Below, piece after piece: positions 15,354 to 23,786 of a stretch of DNA of 47,435 nucleotides. Positions within the stretch are counted from its first letter, which is position 1. Every line of letters starts with the position of its first letter. The notes under the pieces are model-generated. The model did no database searches, was not told where the DNA came from, and saw nothing but the letters and a program-made list of their open reading frames with translations. Source of the DNA: Microbacterium testaceum (GTDB lineage Bacteria; Actinomycetota; Actinomycetes; Actinomycetales; Microbacteriaceae); contig NZ_QDFT01000024.1 in assembly GCF_003075375.1 (NCBI RefSeq), forward strand, positions 1-47,435, given 5' to 3'. The translations under genes were made by a program, and so were the position numbers.

Positions 15354-16823
15354 ATGCGACTCGCGACGACCCTCCGACGCTTCGAGCTGGACACGCGGCC
15401 CATCCACCCCGAGACCCGCCGCGCCCTCGACCGGCGGTGGGCCGAGCTGCCCCCGCACGCCAAGACGCCCAGCCAGCTGCTGGGACGCAGCGCGGTGGGC
15501 TGCGAGGGGACGCACGGCGTCTTCCCCAAGTGCAACCTCACGTGCTCGCCCTGTTACCACTCGGCCGACGCCAACAAGGTCCGCATCGACGGCGACCACA
15601 CGGTCGACAACGTCACGCGTCAGATGGACTACCTGCGCGAGGTCCGCGGACCCCGCGCGCACGCGCAGCTCATCGGCGGCGAGGTCAGCCTGCTGAGCGC
15701 CGAGGACCACGCGCGCTCGCTGCTCGCGATGCGCGCCGTCGGCCGCGAGCCCATGTCGATGACGCACGGCGATTTCGACTACGACTACCTGCTCGACGTC
15801 GTCCTGGACGACGACGGGAAACCCCGCTTCGACAAGGTGTCGTTCGCCGCGCACTTCGACTCGCTCATGCGCGGTCGCCGCGGCGCGGTGCGCCCCCGCA
15901 GCGAGGCCGAGCTCAACCCGTTCCGCGAGAAGTTCGCCCGCATGTTCGTCGACCTCAAGCGCGACCACGGTGTGAGCAGCTACCTCGCCCACAACATGAC
16001 GGTCACCCCCTCGAACGTCGCCGAGGTGGAGCAGGTCACGCGCGATGTGCTCGAGATGCCGTTCGACATGATGTCGTTCCAGCCGGCCGCGTTCATCGGC
16101 GACGACCGCCGCTGGCGCGAGGACTTCGGCGAGGTCACGATCGACGCGGTGTGGGAGCGCATCGAGGCCGGCGCCGGGCAGAAGCTGCCGTGGCAGGCGA
16201 CGCAGTTCGGCGATCCGCGCTGCAACCGCTCGACCGTGGGTGTGCGCGTCGGAAAGACCTTCGCCCCCGTGCTCGACCCCGAGGACCCCAAGGACATCGC
16301 CGCGCGCGACCGGTTCCTGTCGCACTTCGGCGGGATGATCTTCGGTGGCATCCCCCGTCACGTCCTGGCGGTCAAGGTCGTGCGCGCTCTCGCGTCGCAC
16401 CCGGGCGACATCCCCCCGCTGATCGGCCTGATGTCGCGCGTCCTGCGCCGCGCGGGTGGTCTGCGAAAGGTCGTGGCGGCCGCCCGCCGCGGCAAGGTGT
16501 CGTTCAAGACGTTCGTGATCCACAATTTCATGGATGCCGAGCAGGTCGCGCCCGCGTGGAAGCTCATGCAAGAGGGCGTGACCGCCGACGATCCGCTGCT
16601 GCGCGAGACGCAGGAGCGCCTGGGCGCGTGCATGTACGCCATGGCGCACCCCGAGGACGGCCGCCTGGTGCCCGCGTGCGTGCAGCACTCGGTGCTCGAT
16701 CCGAAAGAGAACGAGGAGCTGCGCCGCATCCTGCCGCTGCCGACGGTGCGCCCGGGTGCGACGGTGACGGCACGCCCCTCGGGGCTGACCGCGGTACGCG
16801 AGACGGGTGCGCGCACGGCCTGA
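15354..16823 (+). CDS. Radical SAM protein of unknown function
   Basis: 489 residues, with AAAGGA 5 nt before the ATG. The [4Fe-4S]/SAM motif is CNLTCSPC with Cys60, Cys64 and Cys67 (C-x3-C-x2-C), preceded by GCEGTHGVFPK. A GGE-type motif follows (QLIGGEVSLL). There are further cysteines late in the protein (LGACMYAMAHPEDGRLVPACVQH), which could bind a second cluster or zinc. The length and extra domain resemble uncharacterised actinobacterial radical SAM proteins rather than a known peptide maturase. No small precursor peptide gene was seen next to it. It may be part of the flavin-monooxygenase locus or independent; it ends 17 nt before the convergent ABC transporter. Confidence 0.82.
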   Translation: MRLATTLRRFELDTRPIHPETRRALDRRWAELPPHAKTPSQLLGRSAVGCEGTHGVFPKCNLTCSPCYHSADANKVRIDGDHTVDNVTRQMDYLREVRGPRAHAQLIGGEVSLLSAEDHARSLLAMRAVGREPMSMTHGDFDYDYLLDVVLDDDGKPRFDKVSFAAHFDSLMRGRRGAVRPRSEAELNPFREKFARMFVDLKRDHGVSSYLAHNMTVTPSNVAEVEQVTRDVLEMPFDMMSFQPAAFIGDDRRWREDFGEVTIDAVWERIEAGAGQKLPWQATQFGDPRCNRSTVGVRVGKTFAPVLDPEDPKDIAARDRFLSHFGGMIFGGIPRHVLAVKVVRALASHPGDIPPLIGLMSRVLRRAGGLRKVVAAARRGKVSFKTFVIHNFMDAEQVAPAWKLMQEGVTADDPLLRETQERLGACMYAMAHPEDGRLVPACVQHSVLDPKENEELRRILPLPTVRPGATVTARPSGLTAVRETGARTA

Positions 16824-16840
16824 GGCGGCGGGAACGTCCC

Positions 16841-17881
16841 TCAGCCCACGACCACGTGCGCAAGGGCCTCCGGCACCGAGAGCGCCACCTCGTCGCCCGG
16901 TCGCAACGCCGACACCGACGCGACCTCGGCGTGCACCTCGAGTGCGCCCGCGTCGACGGTGATCTCGCTGCGCGCGCCCACCAACCGGCGCGACCGGACC
17001 GTGCCGGCGATGCGGAGGGAGCCGGCATCCGTCCCCTCCCCCACCCGCACATCTTCTTGCCGAAAGACGAGGGTGGCGGGTCCGTCGGCGACGCCGGTCG
17101 CGGCCACCGCGCCGAGGGCACTGCGATGGATGCCGCCCACCACCTCGCCCGGGACGGCGTTGCGCCCGCCCATGAGCTCGGCGGCGCGCAGGCTGCCCGG
17201 TCGTCGGTAGGCGTCGGCGACGGTGCCCTCGTGCAACAGCCGGCCGTGCTCGACGAGGGCGATGCGATCGGCCACGCGGGCGGCCTCGTCGCGGTCGTGC
17301 GTCACGAGCAGGATGGTGGGGGCGAGGTCGGCGCGCACCGCCTCGAGCAGATCGTGCATGTCGGCGCGCAGGGCCGGGTCGAGGGCGCTGAACGGCTCGT
17401 CCAGCAGCAGCACGGCGGGTTCGGCGGCCAGGGCGCGGGCGATCGCGACGCGCTGCTCCTGCCCACCCGACAGTTCGCCGACGCGACGCGAGCCGTACCC
17501 GGACAGTCGCACGGTGTCGAGGTAGCGCTCGGCGCGCTCGCGGGCACGGGCGCGCGGCATCCCGGCCACGCGATCCGAGAAGGCGACGTTGTCGCGCACG
17601 CTCAGGTGGGGGAAGAGCAGCGACCGCTGGAACACCATGCCGACACCGCGGCGTTCGGCGGGGACGGAGGCGACGTCGCGGCCGGCGATCGACACGGTGC
17701 CGCGATCCGGGGTCTCGAGTCCGGCGATCACGCGCAGCAGCGTCGACTTGCCCGATCCGCTGGGCCCGAGCACCGCGGTGCAGGTTCCGGCGGCGACCGC
17801 GAGGGTCAGGTCGTCGAGGGCGGCGGTCGGCGAAGCCGAGAAGGTCTTGGTCAGTCCCGAGAGGACCAGGTCGGCGCTCAC
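16841..17881 (-). CDS. ABC transporter ATP-binding protein (YnjD-like)
   Basis: 346 residues from GTG 17881, which overlaps the permease stop as GTGA. Walker A is GPSGSGKST, the Q-loop is FQRSLLFPHLS, the signature is LSGGQEQR, Walker B is VLLLDEPFSALDP and the switch is VTHDRDEA. The last ~100 residues form a TOBE-like regulatory domain (LVFRQEDVRVGEG and following), as in iron, spermidine or maltose importer ATPases. With the YnjB-like binding protein and two permeases it makes a complete importer. The cargo of YnjBCD systems is not established, so I give none. Last gene of its operon. Confidence 0.88.
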   Translation of the reverse strand: MSADLVLSGLTKTFSASPTAALDDLTLAVAAGTCTAVLGPSGSGKSTLLRVIAGLETPDRGTVSIAGRDVASVPAERRGVGMVFQRSLLFPHLSVRDNVAFSDRVAGMPRARARERAERYLDTVRLSGYGSRRVGELSGGQEQRVAIARALAAEPAVLLLDEPFSALDPALRADMHDLLEAVRADLAPTILLVTHDRDEAARVADRIALVEHGRLLHEGTVADAYRRPGSLRAAELMGGRNAVPGEVVGGIHRSALGAVAATGVADGPATLVFRQEDVRVGEGTDAGSLRIAGTVRSRRLVGARSEITVDAGALEVHAEVASVSALRPGDEVALSVPEALAHVVVG

Positions 17882-18711
17882 GCGCTCACCTCTTTCGACG
17901 AACGGGGGCGGCGGCGGCCGAAGGCCAGCACGCCGACGAGCAGCAGGACGGGCGGGGCGACCGCCGAGAGCGACATGAGAGCGACCGCAGCGTCGTTGCC
18001 CAGTCCCGCGGCGGCCGAGGCGACGACGAGCGGCAGGGTGACGACCTCTCCGCCGCCGACGATGAGGGTGACGATGTAGTCGCTCCACGCGACGAGGAAC
18101 GCCAGGAACGCCGCTCGCGCGAGGGCGGGGGCGATCATCGGCAGCTGGACGCGCCGCAGCACCTGCAGGCGCCCGGCGCCGAGCAGTCGCGCCTCTTCTT
18201 CGTAGGAGCGGTCGTAGGCGCCGTACGCGGTGCGCATGACGAACGCGGTATAGGGCAGCGCCATGACCGTCAGCACCAGGGCGACGCCGATGACCGCGGG
18301 CACGTGCGCGCGCAGCAGCACGACGTTGACGCCGAGGACCGCGGCGAAGGGTGGCAGGGCGATCGGTGCGAGCAGCAGCACCGACACCAGGCGGGCGCCG
18401 GGGACGGCGCCGAAGGTCAGCGCACGGGCCGCGAGGGCGCCGATCAACGTCGCCGCCACGGCGACGACCACGCTCAGCACCAGCGAACGCCCCAACGCGG
18501 GCAGGGCCCCGAACGCGACCGCCTGATCGAGCGAGCGCAGGCCGAAGGCCGTGGGGAGCACGGAGGGAAAGCTCCAGCGGTCGGCGAACGACCACAGCAG
18601 CAGGGGCAGCAACGGCAGCGCGAACCACACCGCGAGGGCGACGGCGAGCAGCCGCCGCAGCGCTTTGCCGGCTCCGCGGGAGCGGGTGAGGGGGCCGTCG
18701 AGGGCGGTCAT
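17878..18711 (-). CDS. ABC transporter permease, second subunit (YnjC C-half-like)
   Basis: 277 residues from ATG 18711, coupled to the upstream permease by ATGA. About six membrane segments are visible, from LLAVALAVWFALPLLPLLLW to the last helix PPVLLLVGVLAF. The EAA coupling loop reads YEEEARLLGAGRLQVLRRVQLP, ending in the usual G-x9-P arrangement. This inner-membrane protein forms half of the translocation channel. In E. coli a single long YnjC carries both halves; here they are two genes. Neighbours: permease upstream, ATPase downstream. Confidence 0.85.
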   Translation of the reverse strand: MTALDGPLTRSRGAGKALRRLLAVALAVWFALPLLPLLLWSFADRWSFPSVLPTAFGLRSLDQAVAFGALPALGRSLVLSVVVAVAATLIGALAARALTFGAVPGARLVSVLLLAPIALPPFAAVLGVNVVLLRAHVPAVIGVALVLTVMALPYTAFVMRTAYGAYDRSYEEEARLLGAGRLQVLRRVQLPMIAPALARAAFLAFLVAWSDYIVTLIVGGGEVVTLPLVVASAAAGLGNDAAVALMSLSAVAPPVLLLVGVLAFGRRRPRSSKEVSA

Positions 18712-19583
18712 CGCCAGGCCGCCGTCCGCCGCAGCGCGCCGAAGGTGAGCGCCACCGCACCGAGGGCGAGAACGCACGTCACCAGCGCCACGGCGGCCGC
18801 CTCGGGGCGGGAGTCGAGCGAGACGCCCTGGAACAGCCGCACGGCGAGCACGGGGAGGGGCTCGGGGGACGTGCGGCCGAGCAGCCACAACACCTCGTAC
18901 GACCCGAGCGCGTAGACGAAGCTGATCGCGGCGCCGATGAGGATCGTGGGCGCCGTGAGCGGCAGCAGCACGTGCCGGAACCGCTGCATGCGACCGGCGC
19001 CCAGCAGCGCGGCCGTCTCGTCGTAGGTCTGGATGCGGGTCGCGAGCGTGCCGGTGACGATGAGGGCGATGAACGCGGACTCCTTCCACGCCAGCTCCAC
19101 GATCGCGGCACCCCAGAGGGGGCCGCCGACCCACGGCGCCCACGCCTCGGGAGCCATGCCCAGAAGACGCGGGAGAACCCCGGCATCCGAGAGCAGAAGA
19201 CCCACGGTGGCGGCGGCGATGAGGTGCGGAATGGTCACGGTGAGCGTGCCCAGGGCCGCCACGACCCGGCTGCTGCGCGTGCGCGACACGATCACGACCG
19301 CCGCGGTGGTCCCGATGACGACGGCGAGCGTCGTGGCGACCGCGGCGACGCCGAGCGAGACGCCGATCGCGGCGAACAGCTCACCCGGCCTCGCGGTGAA
19401 CGCCTCCACCCCCGGGGTGGGTCGCCCCACCACGGGGAGCAGTCCGAACGCCTGCAGCGCCGTCGCCCCGACGCCGCCGCCGAGCACCACGAGCGAGAGG
19501 ACGACGGCGGGCAGCACCAGCAGCGCGCCGAGCCGTCTCTCGCGCGCGGAACCGGCGCGTCGGGCGACGGGCGCCCAGGTCAC
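18708..19583 (-). CDS. ABC transporter permease, first subunit (YnjC N-half-like)
   Basis: 291 residues from GTG 19583, overlapping the binding-protein stop as GTGA. A reading from ATG 19631 would add 16 residues but overlap the upstream gene by 52 nt. Around six helices are visible, starting with LGALLVLPAVVLSLVVLGGG. The EAA loop is YDETAALLGAGRMQRFRHVLLP. It pairs with the second permease to form the membrane channel. The strict chain of 4-nt overlaps through all four genes indicates one transcript and fixed stoichiometry. Confidence 0.85.
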   Translation of the reverse strand: MTWAPVARRAGSARERRLGALLVLPAVVLSLVVLGGGVGATALQAFGLLPVVGRPTPGVEAFTARPGELFAAIGVSLGVAAVATTLAVVIGTTAAVVIVSRTRSSRVVAALGTLTVTIPHLIAAATVGLLLSDAGVLPRLLGMAPEAWAPWVGGPLWGAAIVELAWKESAFIALIVTGTLATRIQTYDETAALLGAGRMQRFRHVLLPLTAPTILIGAAISFVYALGSYEVLWLLGRTSPEPLPVLAVRLFQGVSLDSRPEAAAVALVTCVLALGAVALTFGALRRTAAWR

Positions 19584-20824
19584 CGCGAGAGCACGTTCTG
19601 CCGCCACCCGTCGTCGAGGGCGGGGACCCACTCGGCCGCGAGCTCGCCGTGCGCGTTGCGCGAGAGCTCGTCGTACGCGGGTACGACCGGCGACGCCGGC
19701 AGCGCGTCGAACAGGGCGCGGTCCTCAGCCGACAGGGCGTCCAGGTCGAGCACGGGGAACTGCCCCCACACGTCGGGCTCGGCCTTCTTGGCCTGCTGCT
19801 CAGCGGACAGGGCCACGTTCGCGACGACCATCGCGCCCGCCGCGGCGTCGGAGTTGACGGGGAGGCCGAGGAAGCTGGCGTTGCCGACCGTGCCGTCCTC
19901 GAGCGTCAGCACCTTGGTCTGGGCGGGATAGGTCCCGTCCGCCACGAGACCCGTGAGCGTCGCCGGACCGTAAGTCATGGTCATGTCGACCTGACGGTCG
20001 GCGAAGAGCTGACCGAGCTCGGTCTCGTTCGCGGGGTAGGTGTCGCCGCCGCGCCACAGGTTCGGGGCGAGGGCGCCGAGTCGGTCCCACAGGGCGGGCG
20101 ACAACTCGTCGTAGGCGTCCTGCGAGAACGCCGTCGGCACCTGGTCGGCTCCGCCGGACACGCTCGCGAGCGCCTCGCGCACGAAGACCGAGCCGGTGAA
20201 GTCCGGCGGCGCCGGGTAGGTGAACCGGCCCGGGTGGGCAGCGGCCCAGTCGAGCACGCCCGCGAGCGTCGTCGGCGGGTCGGCGATCGCCTCGGCGTTG
20301 TAGGCGAGGGTGAACTGCGCCTTGTGCCAGGGCGCCTCGCACCCGTCCACGGGCGTGCCGAAGTCGGACTGCAGCAGCGGGTCGTCCGCGCCGGTGTTCG
20401 CCATCGAGGGCAGCATCCCGGTCCATCCGCAGCGCCACGCGCCGGCCTCTTTGCCCGTGCGGAAGTTGTCGCCGTTCACCCACACCAGGTCGACGCTGCC
20501 GTCCTCGCGACCGGCCTGCAGCTCGGTGAAGACGCGGTTCAGCGCATCGCGGGTGTCGGTCACGGGAACGCGCTCGAGCGTCACGCCGTACTCGGCGACC
20601 GCCGGCGCGAGCACGTCGTCGACGTAGGCGTTGCCCTGGTCGTCGCCGCCGTACATCCACAGCTGCACGGTCTGGCCCTGGGCGGCCGAGAGGACGGCAT
20701 CCCAGTCCGCGAATTCGTCGGCGTCGGGGGCGGCCGGGGCGGCGCACCCGGTGAGGGCGAGAAGGGTGGATGCCGCGGCCACCGTCAGGGCGGTGAGACG
20801 ACGTCGGCGTCGAAGGGGGGTCAT
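19580..20824 (-). CDS. Extracellular solute-binding lipoprotein (YnjB-like)
   Basis: 414 residues from ATG 20824, with GAGGAG upstream. The first 27 residues are a lipoprotein signal: RRRRR, a hydrophobic stretch, then the lipobox LTGC. The mature part begins after the cysteine. The segment DLVWVNGDNFRTGKEAGAWRCGWT is close to the characteristic NGENF region of E. coli YnjB, and QFTLAYNAEAI is typical of ABC solute-binding proteins. It would catch its ligand at the outer face of the membrane and deliver it to the two permeases. The ligand of YnjB proteins is not known. First gene of its operon, divergent from the VTT gene. Confidence 0.87.
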   Translation of the reverse strand: MTPLRRRRRLTALTVAAASTLLALTGCAAPAAPDADEFADWDAVLSAAQGQTVQLWMYGGDDQGNAYVDDVLAPAVAEYGVTLERVPVTDTRDALNRVFTELQAGREDGSVDLVWVNGDNFRTGKEAGAWRCGWTGMLPSMANTGADDPLLQSDFGTPVDGCEAPWHKAQFTLAYNAEAIADPPTTLAGVLDWAAAHPGRFTYPAPPDFTGSVFVREALASVSGGADQVPTAFSQDAYDELSPALWDRLGALAPNLWRGGDTYPANETELGQLFADRQVDMTMTYGPATLTGLVADGTYPAQTKVLTLEDGTVGNASFLGLPVNSDAAAGAMVVANVALSAEQQAKKAEPDVWGQFPVLDLDALSAEDRALFDALPASPVVPAYDELSRNAHGELAAEWVPALDDGWRQNVLSR

Positions 20825-20869
20825 GAGGCTCCTCGGTCGGGACCGGCGACCGCAGGTCGCGTGCGGACT

Positions 20870-20875
20870 TAGGGT
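20870..20875 (+). promoter_or_regulatory. -10 element TAGGGT of the VTT-domain gene
   Basis: TAGGGT is followed by GGAGGCGGAGGGG and the ATG at 20897. If transcription starts ~7 nt after this element, the ATG at 20876 would not be in the mRNA, which supports the 20897 start. Confidence 0.45.
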
Positions 20876-20896
20876 ATGGGAGGCGGAGGGGAATCG

Positions 20897-21589
20897 ATGG
20901 AACCGAACCGGACCGACGCGCCCGCGCGCGGTGCGATGCGCCGACCCCTGCTGCGCCTCGTTCTTCTCGGTGTCTTCGTCGCCGTCGTCGCAACGGTTGG
21001 CTTCGTCTTCGTCCCGCACGACGTCGAGCAGATCCGCTCGTGGTCGAGCCAGGTCGGGTGGCCGGGGGTCATCCTCTTCACGCTGCTGTACGCGGCGCTG
21101 ACGTTGAGTCCGGCGCCCAAGAACGTGCTGGGCATCGCGGCCGGTCTGGTCTGGGGATTCCCCGTGGCGTTCGCGATGGTCTACGTGGGGGCGCTGCTGG
21201 GGGCCGCGGCATCCTTCCTGATCGGTCGCGCGCTCGGCCGCGAGGCCGTCGAACGCTTCACGGGGGCACGGGTGGCCCGCCTGGATGCCGCGATCGGCCG
21301 CCGCGGACTGCTCGCCGTCCTGAGCGCCCGCCTGATCCCCGTCATCCCCTTCACCCTCATCAACTACGGCGCGGGGCTGACGTCGGTGCGCCGACGCGAC
21401 TACGCCATCGGCACGGCGGTCGGGATCCTGCCCGGCTCCGCCGCGTACGTCGCCCTCGGGGCGTTCGGGTGGGAGCTCGGCCCCGCATTCTGGGTCGCCC
21501 TGGCCGCCGTGGGCGTGCTGCTGGGGGCGGGACTGATCGCGGCAGCGGTCGTCCGGCGGCGCCGCGCCGCGGAGGCGCCGGATGCTTGA
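20897..21589 (+). CDS. VTT-domain membrane protein (TVP38/TMEM64 family)
   Basis: 230 residues from ATG 20897, with GGAGGGG about 5 nt upstream. The first helix is LLRLVLLGVFVAVVATVGFVF. The VTT (SNARE-associated) core follows: GVILFTLLYAALTLSPAPKN, FPVAFAMVYVGALLGAAASF and GRALGREAVERF, then the re-entrant AVLSARLIPVIPFTLINYGAGLT. Bacterial relatives (DedA/YdjX-type) are thought to move lipids or ions across the membrane. The last 8 nt overlap a phosphatidyltransferase gene, which suggests a function in lipid metabolism. Substrate unknown. Confidence 0.85.
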   Translation: MEPNRTDAPARGAMRRPLLRLVLLGVFVAVVATVGFVFVPHDVEQIRSWSSQVGWPGVILFTLLYAALTLSPAPKNVLGIAAGLVWGFPVAFAMVYVGALLGAAASFLIGRALGREAVERFTGARVARLDAAIGRRGLLAVLSARLIPVIPFTLINYGAGLTSVRRRDYAIGTAVGILPGSAAYVALGAFGWELGPAFWVALAAVGVLLGAGLIAAAVVRRRRAAEAPDA

Positions 21590-22208
21590 CCGCACCATGC
21601 GCGCGGTCCTCTCGGGTCCCCTGGATGCCATGGCCGCCGCCCTGGATCGTCCGGGCGTCACCCCCGACCGCCTCACCCTCGCCGGCCTGGCCCTGGCGCT
21701 CGCCTCGGCCGGTGCGGCGGCGGCGCAGTGGTGGGCTGCGGCGATCGTGCTGTGGCTGGTGTCGCGGGTGGCCGACGGCCTCGACGGGACGCTCGCGCGA
21801 CGTCGACGGGCGCGCGGCGACGGCGGCGACAGCGAGGCGGGGGGCTTCCTCGACATCACGGCCGACTTCATCGCCTACGGCACGGGGGTGCTCGGCGTCG
21901 CGTGGGGCGCGACGGCCGGCTACGGGGTCGCGTGGTGGCCTTTCCTGCTGGTGCTGGTGGTCTACTACGTCAACGGCACGGCGTTCCTGGCGTTCTCGTC
22001 GATCGCCGAACGCACCGGGCGTCGCATCGACGACGGGCGGTCGCTGTCGTTCCTCGGCCGCATCGCCGAGGGAACCGAGACGATCGTCGTGCACGCGCTG
22101 TGGCTGATCCTGCCGTTCTGGTCGGGCGGGATCGCCGTGGTGTGGAGCGTGTTCGTGGGGATCAGCGCCGTGCAGCGGGTCGTCGTGGGGTACCGCCTGC
22201 TGCGGTGA
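21582..22208 (+). CDS. CDP-alcohol phosphatidyltransferase family membrane protein
   Basis: 208 residues. The CDP-alcohol signature D(x)2DG(x)2AR...G(x)3D(x)3D is visible as DGLDGTLAR and then GGFLDITADF. The insertion between the halves is longer than usual (Arg/Gly/Asp-rich), but the metal-binding aspartates remain. About six hydrophobic segments place it in the membrane. Such enzymes join a CDP-activated lipid to an alcohol head group. It overlaps the VTT gene by 8 nt, so the pair is probably co-translated. The head group cannot be read from the sequence. Confidence 0.84.
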   Translation: MLDRTMRAVLSGPLDAMAAALDRPGVTPDRLTLAGLALALASAGAAAAQWWAAAIVLWLVSRVADGLDGTLARRRRARGDGGDSEAGGFLDITADFIAYGTGVLGVAWGATAGYGVAWWPFLLVLVVYYVNGTAFLAFSSIAERTGRRIDDGRSLSFLGRIAEGTETIVVHALWLILPFWSGGIAVVWSVFVGISAVQRVVVGYRLLR

Positions 22209-22291
22209 GATCGCGCGGCGCCCCGGCCCGACCGCCGGACGTCGCGGCGACCGCCCGGCTCCGCGCCGACGCGCGCAACCGCGCCCCGGCC

Positions 22292-23749
22292 TCAGCGCCG
22301 ACGCCGGCGTACCCGGCGCAGCAGCCGGATCACCGCGGCCACCGCACCCCGCCGCAGAGCACCCTGCGCGTCTCGCACCGCGGCGTTCCACCCCGCGTCG
22401 GAGTAGGTCGGGTACGCGTGCAGCACCCCGGCGAGCGTCCGCACCGTGAGTCCGAGCGACACGGCGGTCGACAGTTCGCCGAGCGACTCCCCCGCGCGCG
22501 GTCCCACGATCGTGGCGCCCACCACCCGACCCCGGCGGTCGACCACGAGGCGCGTGAACCCCGCGGTGCGCCCCTCGGCGATCGCGCGGTCGAGGTCGTG
22601 GTGCGGGGTCTCGACCACGCGCAGGCCCGAGGCCGCGGCATCCGCCGACGACACCCCCACCGCCGCGACCTCGGGCGCGGTGAAGGTCACGCGCGGCACG
22701 TCGTCCAGCCGTGCTCGCCGTGACAGTCCGAGCACGGCGTTGGTGGCGGCGATGCTGCCGAACATCCCGGCCGTGTGGGTGAAGCGCGGCAGCGGCGTGG
22801 CGTCGCCCGCGGCGCGGATGCGCGGGTTGCTCGTTGCCAGGGTGCGGTCCACCGCGATGGCGCCGGAGTCGTCGAGCGCGACGCCCGCGGCATCCAGTCC
22901 GAGTCCCGTCGTGTCGACCCGCCGGCCGAGCGCGGCCAGGACGCGTTCGGCCACCACCGTCGAGCCGTCGCTGAGGCGAGTGGTCGTGCGCCCGTCCGCC
23001 CGCGTGGCCTCGTCGAGCGTCGTGCCCAGGCGCACGTCGACGCCGTCGGCCCGCAGGGCGGCGAGCACGAGGGCGCTGGCGTCGGGATCCTCTTTGGGCA
23101 GCACCCGGTCGCCGCGGTGGACGAGCGTGACGCGACTGCCCAGACGCGCGAACGCCTGCGCCAGCTCGCAGCCGATCGCGCCACCGCCCAGGACGAGCAG
23201 GCTCTCGGGCAGGGTCTCGAGGTCCCACACCGTCTCGTTCGTGAGCACATCGACGCCGTCGGGGACGACCGGCGAACTCCCCGTGGCGACGACGGCGTCG
23301 CGGAAGCGGATGCCGACCCCCTCGACCACCAGCGAACGGGGCCCGTCGAACCGGGCCCGTCCCCGCAGCGTGAACACGCCCGATCCGGCGAGGGTCTCGG
23401 GCGAGTCGACGGGTTCGATCTCGGCGATCGCCCTCTTCACGTGCGCCATCACGGCGGCGAAGTCGACCCGCACCTCGTCGACGTGGATGCCGAGCCGCCC
23501 GGCCCCGCGCGCGTCCTGCGCCGCGTCGGCCGCCGCGATCAGCGCCTTCGACGGCACGCACCCCGTGTACAGGCACTCCCCGCCGAAGCCTCGCGCCTCG
23601 ATCAGCAGCACCCGCGCGCCCAGCACCGCCGCGGTGCGCGCCGCCACGAGACCCGCGCTCCCCGCCCCCACGACGACGAGGTCCCATACGGCGCGGCCGG
23701 CCTCGACGGGGGTGAGCGGGCGGGCGCGACGGCGCGGGGCGGTGGTCAT
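22292..23749 (-). CDS. FAD-dependent pyridine-nucleotide disulfide oxidoreductase
   Basis: 485 residues. The FAD fold is DLVVVGAGSAGLVAARTA (23-40), the redox pair is Cys59/Cys64 in GGECLYTGCVPSKALI, and the NAD(P) fold is SLLVLGGGAIGCELAQAF. The C-terminal dimer motif reads HAYPTYSD where the usual glutamate is aspartate. It resembles the mercuric reductase/lipoamide dehydrogenase branch. It lacks MerA's C-terminal cysteine pair, so it is not a mercuric reductase. The physiological disulfide or quinone substrate is unknown. The transcript is probably leaderless and divergent from the methyltransferase gene. Confidence 0.86.
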   Translation of the reverse strand: MTTAPRRRARPLTPVEAGRAVWDLVVVGAGSAGLVAARTAAVLGARVLLIEARGFGGECLYTGCVPSKALIAAADAAQDARGAGRLGIHVDEVRVDFAAVMAHVKRAIAEIEPVDSPETLAGSGVFTLRGRARFDGPRSLVVEGVGIRFRDAVVATGSSPVVPDGVDVLTNETVWDLETLPESLLVLGGGAIGCELAQAFARLGSRVTLVHRGDRVLPKEDPDASALVLAALRADGVDVRLGTTLDEATRADGRTTTRLSDGSTVVAERVLAALGRRVDTTGLGLDAAGVALDDSGAIAVDRTLATSNPRIRAAGDATPLPRFTHTAGMFGSIAATNAVLGLSRRARLDDVPRVTFTAPEVAAVGVSSADAAASGLRVVETPHHDLDRAIAEGRTAGFTRLVVDRRGRVVGATIVGPRAGESLGELSTAVSLGLTVRTLAGVLHAYPTYSDAGWNAAVRDAQGALRRGAVAAVIRLLRRVRRRRR

Positions 23750-23755
23750 GGTCGA

Positions 23756-23765
23756 AGCCTAGGGT
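23756..23765. promoter_or_regulatory. Overlapping divergent -10 elements
   Basis: On the - strand TAGGCT (23761-23756) lies 6 nt before the oxidoreductase ATG at 23749, giving a leaderless mRNA. On the + strand TAGGGT (23760-23765) serves the methyltransferase, whose ATG follows a GAAGGGGG ribosome binding site. The two hexamers share two base pairs, so polymerase can use only one at a time. Confidence 0.5.
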
Positions 23766-23786
23766 GGGAGCGAAGGGGGTGGCGCG

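Noticed and set aside
20825..20870. Riboswitch before the YnjB-like gene
   Set aside because: Only ~45 nt lie between the divergent promoter region and the ATG, and no thiamine-pyrophosphate or cobalamin box was seen.
22292..23749. Mercuric reductase
   Set aside because: The redox cysteines fit, but the C-terminal cysteine pair and an N-terminal mercury-binding domain are missing and no other mer gene is present.
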